Below are positions 61,032-64,000 of a stretch of DNA of 64,000 nucleotides, in pieces. Source of the DNA: an uncultured Acetatifactor sp. (GTDB lineage: Bacteria; Bacillota; Clostridia; Lachnospirales; Lachnospiraceae). Location of the stretch: positions 35,868 through 99,867 of the forward strand of contig CAJTLR010000004.1 in NCBI GenBank assembly GCA_910577185.1, in the 5' to 3' direction. Within the stretch, counting starts at the first letter, position 1, and every line of letters starts with the position of its first letter. A program made the translations under genes and the position numbers. The notes under the pieces were generated by a model. The model ran no database searches and was not told the origin of the DNA. It was given only the letters and a program-made list of their open reading frames with translations.

Positions 61032-63230
61032 ATGGAAAATAAAGAGAAGAAAAAATCCGTGGAAGCAAGGAAAAAAATCATATGTGACCTGGTGCGGGAT
61101 CCGGTTTATGTGCCCATGAAGGAAAAGGAGCTGGCAGTATTTCTGCAGGTTGCCAGGGAGGACAGGGAGGACCTGCGCGGGATTCTGCAGGAGCTTCTGG
61201 CGGAAGGAAAACTGACGCTGACTGCCAAAGGAAAATATGTAAAGTCCAACGGACGTTTCCTGACGGGAACTTTTGTCAGCAATGCCAGGGGATTCGGCTT
61301 TGTGGAGATAGAGGGCAGGGAAGAAGATTTATATATTCCGGAAGATCAGACCGGAGGCGCCTTTCATAAAGACACGGTGGAAGTGGCCCTGCTTCCGGAG
61401 AGTGAAGGCAGACGCCAGGAGGGGAAAATTGTACGCATCATAGCCCGCGGCATGACCCGGGTGGTGGGTACTTTTGAACGGACAAGCGAAAATTACGGTT
61501 TTGTGAAGCCGGATAACACGAAAATTTCCCAGGATATTTTTGTGCCGAAGGAGCGCTCCGGGGGTGCCGTGACGGGGCATAAAGTGGTAGTACAGATTAC
61601 GGATTATGGCACGGACAGGAAAAATCCGGAAGGCCAGATAGTGGAAATACTGGGCCATGTGAATGACCCGGGGGTGGATATCATGGCGATAGTGCGCAAT
61701 TACGAACTGCCGGTGGAATTTACCGAAAAAATCATGAATCAGGCAGAACGGGTATCTAAGGAGGTATCCACGGCAGACATGGCAGGGCGCAGGGACCTGA
61801 GGAATGTGGAAATGGTCACGATTGACGGTGAGGATGCCAAGGATCTGGATGATGCGGTGAGCGTGGCTTTTGATGGGGAGAAGTATTCTCTTGGTGTCCA
61901 CATTGCGGATGTGACCAATTATGTACAGGAAAATTCTGCCCTGGACAAGGAAGCGCTGAAGCGGGGGACCAGCGTTTATCTGGTGGACCGGGTGATTCCC
62001 ATGCTGCCCCATGCGCTTTCCAACGGGATTTGTTCCCTGAATGAGGGTGTGGACCGGCTTGCCTTAAGCTGTCTGATGACAGTGGATTTAAGTGGTGAAA
62101 TAGTGGATTATGAGATCTGTGAATCGGTAATCCGGGTCAATAAGAGGATGTCATACACTGTGGTAAGGGAATTGCTGGAAGAGGAAGGCGCAGATTCCCG
62201 GGAGGAATACGGGCAGTACAGGGATCTTCTTCCCATGTTCCGGAATATGGAGTCCCTGGCCGCAATCCTGCGGGAAAAACGGGGAAAGCGGGGATCCATA
62301 GATTTTGATTTTCCGGAGTGTAAGATTTTTCTGGATCAAGATGGGCATCCTACGGATATCCGGCCTTATGAGAGAAATGTGGCCACGGATATTATCGAGG
62401 ATTTTATGCTGGCGGCAAACGAGACGGTGGCCCAGCATTTTTACTGGATGGAACTGCCTTTTGTATACAGGGTCCATGATGTGCCGGATGGGGAGAGAAT
62501 TCAGAAACTGACGGCATTTATCAACAATTTCGGCTATTATATGAAAGCCGTGGGAAGAGCGGGACAGAAGACTTCCGGGGAAGAGGTACATCCCAAGGAA
62601 ATTCAGAAGCTTCTGGCGAAAATAGCGGGCACTCCCGAGGAGCCCATGATCAGCCGTCTGGCCCTGCGGAGCATGAAGCAGGCCAAATACAGTGTGGAGT
62701 GCAGCGGACATTTCGGGCTGGCATGCCAGTATTACTGCCATTTTACTTCACCTATCCGCAGATATCCGGACCTGCAGATTCACCGGATTATAAAGGAACA
62801 GCTCAGGGGACGGCTTCAGGAAGAGAGAATTGCCCATTACCGCGAGATTCTGCCGGAGGTGGCGAAGCATTCTTCCGAGACGGAGCGCAGGGCGGAAGAG
62901 GCGGAGCGGGAGACGGACAAGCTGAAAAAAGTGGAATTTATGGAAGACAAAATCGGGGAAATATATGAGGGTGTGGTTTCCGGCATCACGTCCTGGGGCA
63001 TCTATGTGGAGCTTTCCAACACGGTGGAGGGCCTGGTGCATGTATCCCGGCTCCAGGAAGATTACTTTTCCTATCATGAAAATACTTGTGAAATGGTGGG
63101 GGAGAGGACCGGAAAAAGTTATAAGCTGGGGATGCCGGTGAAGGTGCGCGTGGAAGAGTGTGACCGGTTTAACAGAAGCATAGACTTTACCATGGCAGAA
63201 GAGGAAGAGAATTCCGCGGGAAATCCATAA
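61032..63230 (+). CDS. rnr: Ribonuclease R
   Basis: 732 residues from ATG 61032 (AGGAG upstream). Order: helix-turn-helix-like N-terminus (about 1-70), two cold-shock OB domains (GRFLTGTFVSNARGFGFVEI, GTFERTSENYGFVKPDNTK), RNB catalytic domain with the metal-binding acidic cluster in IDGEDAKDLDDAVSVAFDG, and C-terminal S1 domain (GVVSGITSWGIYVELSNTVE). A processive 3'-5' exonuclease for structured RNA that also works in tmRNA-mediated decay, matching its neighbours. Confidence 0.96.
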   Translation: MENKEKKKSVEARKKIICDLVRDPVYVPMKEKELAVFLQVAREDREDLRGILQELLAEGKLTLTAKGKYVKSNGRFLTGTFVSNARGFGFVEIEGREEDLYIPEDQTGGAFHKDTVEVALLPESEGRRQEGKIVRIIARGMTRVVGTFERTSENYGFVKPDNTKISQDIFVPKERSGGAVTGHKVVVQITDYGTDRKNPEGQIVEILGHVNDPGVDIMAIVRNYELPVEFTEKIMNQAERVSKEVSTADMAGRRDLRNVEMVTIDGEDAKDLDDAVSVAFDGEKYSLGVHIADVTNYVQENSALDKEALKRGTSVYLVDRVIPMLPHALSNGICSLNEGVDRLALSCLMTVDLSGEIVDYEICESVIRVNKRMSYTVVRELLEEEGADSREEYGQYRDLLPMFRNMESLAAILREKRGKRGSIDFDFPECKIFLDQDGHPTDIRPYERNVATDIIEDFMLAANETVAQHFYWMELPFVYRVHDVPDGERIQKLTAFINNFGYYMKAVGRAGQKTSGEEVHPKEIQKLLAKIAGTPEEPMISRLALRSMKQAKYSVECSGHFGLACQYYCHFTSPIRRYPDLQIHRIIKEQLRGRLQEERIAHYREILPEVAKHSSETERRAEEAERETDKLKKVEFMEDKIGEIYEGVVSGITSWGIYVELSNTVEGLVHVSRLQEDYFSYHENTCEMVGERTGKSYKLGMPVKVRVEECDRFNRSIDFTMAEEEENSAGNP

Positions 63231-63329
63231 AACGGAAAGCAGGTGGGCCGGACAGTGCCTGCGGAATCTGCGGATGGAAGTTTCCCGGGGATTCCGCGGC
63301 ACATGCCGGTACAGGAACAGGAGAAGGGA

Positions 63330-63800
63330 ATGGCACAGAAAAAAGAAACACAAAAACTCATTGCGAATCATAAAAAGGCGTATCATGATTATTTTATAGA
63401 GGAGTCTTATGAGGCAGGCATTGCACTGCACGGCACGGAAGTAAAATCCATGCGCATGGGAAAATGCAGTGTCAAGGAATCTTTTATCCGGATTGAAAAC
63501 GGAGAGATATTTGTCTATGGGATGCATGTGAGCCCTTATGAAAAAGGAAATATTTTCAACAAGGATCCGCTGCGCGTGAAGAAGCTGCTGATGCACAAAT
63601 ATGAAATCAATAAGCTGGCGGGCAAGGTGGCGGAGAAAGGTTATACCCTGGTGCCCCTGCAGGTGTATTTTAAAGATGGAAAAGTCAAGGTGGAAATCGG
63701 TCTTGCCCGTGGTAAAAAGCTGTATGACAAGCGGCAGGATATTGCGAAAAAAGACCAGCGCAGGGAGATGGAGAGAGACTTTAAAGTCAGGAATCTGTAG
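63330..63800 (+). CDS. smpB: SsrA-binding protein SmpB
   Basis: 156 residues from ATG 63330 (GGAGAAGGGA upstream). Conserved core: IANHKKAYHDYFIEESYEAG, IALHGTEVKSMRMGKCSVKE, and the basic C-terminal tail KKLYDKRQDIAKKDQRREME that enters the mRNA channel. Carries tmRNA to stalled ribosomes. The tmRNA gene follows at 63930. Confidence 0.96.
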   Translation: MAQKKETQKLIANHKKAYHDYFIEESYEAGIALHGTEVKSMRMGKCSVKESFIRIENGEIFVYGMHVSPYEKGNIFNKDPLRVKKLLMHKYEINKLAGKVAEKGYTLVPLQVYFKDGKVKVEIGLARGKKLYDKRQDIAKKDQRREMERDFKVRNL

Positions 63801-63816
63801 GATTTTTATTTATTTG

Positions 63817-63929
63817 TTGACATTTTACGCTTAAATGCATATACTGGAGACAGGGTTGTGATTCAGCCCTGACATTACCGGCAGGAAGGACCGGAAGGCC
63901 GGTAAACATTTCTGTATCGTAAGATATAT
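63817..63929 (+). promoter_or_regulatory. tmRNA promoter and 5' leader
   Basis: TTGACA (63817-63822), 17 bases, TATACT (63840-63845). The pre-tmRNA leader of about 75 bases folds as CAGGG...CCCTG (about 63851-63871) and TTACCGGC...GCCGGTAA (about 63877-63904). It would be removed by RNase P at the mature 5' end. Confidence 0.8.
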
Positions 63930-64000
63930 GGGGTAGTAAAGGTTTCGACAGGGGTCTTGCAGCTGGAGAAGCTATCCGTTGCGACACGTTAATCGCGCGG
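63930..64000 (+). ncRNA. ssrA: tmRNA (SsrA), 5' part only
   Basis: GGGG at 63930 followed by GTAGTAAAGGTTTCGACAGG is the conserved start of bacterial tmRNA, whose acceptor stem and D-loop-like region contain GGTTTCGACAGG. The tag-coding part and 3' end lie beyond the window. smpB is directly upstream. Confidence 0.93.

Overview
The window looks like a chromosome segment of a motile Gram-positive gut-type Clostridia, most likely Lachnospiraceae. The main grounds are the gene order flhA-flhF-flhG-(PilZ)-cheC-cheD-sigD-(swrB-like)-rpsB-tsf, the secG-rnr-smpB-ssrA block, Gram-positive Shine-Dalgarno sites (AGGAGG) before nearly every gene, and consensus TTGACA-17-TATAAT promoters. Two long housekeeping blocks (1-11.7 kb and 45.4-64 kb) flank about 34 kb of accessory DNA with lower GC and many relics.

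1-9.4 kb is the 3' end of a flagellar/chemotaxis operon: export gate FlhA, placement GTPase FlhF and ATPase FlhG, a c-di-GMP PilZ protein, CheC/CheD, the flagellar sigma factor, a FapA/DUF342 protein, a SwrB-position membrane coiled-coil protein and a short MltG-like protein. rpsB and tsf follow with their own promoter and leader. 12.3-15.1 kb is an Agr-like LytTR regulator/sensor pair with a matching pair of operator repeats and a coiled-coil protein. 15.3-21.4 kb is a decaying corrinoid methyltransferase operon (four UroD/MtaA-family proteins, a corrinoid carrier, a DUF2284 protein) with a divergent AraC regulator; two of the UroD genes lack their central 100 or so residues and one also has a frameshift. 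21.4-24.9 kb has two unknown proteins behind a flagellar-sigma-type promoter, then gene fragments.

25.8-30.9 kb is the most unusual part. It holds a divergent hicA/hicB pair with a phased operator array, then two 26-residue amphipathic/hydrophobic peptides separated by a strongly folded RNA, a third mini-ORF, a GHKL-type ATPase protein, and, overlapping it by ATGA, a protein joining a receiver-like domain to a HEPN ribonuclease-like domain (R-N-x-x-x-H). I read this as a candidate two-component-style conflict or abortive-infection module that I cannot match to a named system.

31-45.3 kb is a resistance/sensing island: a serine hydrolase, a P-loop kinase, a nucleotidyltransferase-like protein, two OmpR/kinase pairs each next to an ABC transporter (Bcr-like and Bce-like), a TetR-controlled ABC/FtsX pair and a GNAT acetyltransferase. 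45.4-51.5 kb returns to core genes: a zinc peptidase, a CDF transporter, gpmI, an iron-sulfur aldo/keto reductase and enolase. 51.5-60.4 kb is an oligopeptide ABC transporter with two architectural oddities: OppC carries a seven-bladed RCC1-like propeller in its first external loop, and OppF has about 180 extra residues between Walker A and the Q-loop. The window ends in secG, rnr, smpB and the first bases of tmRNA.
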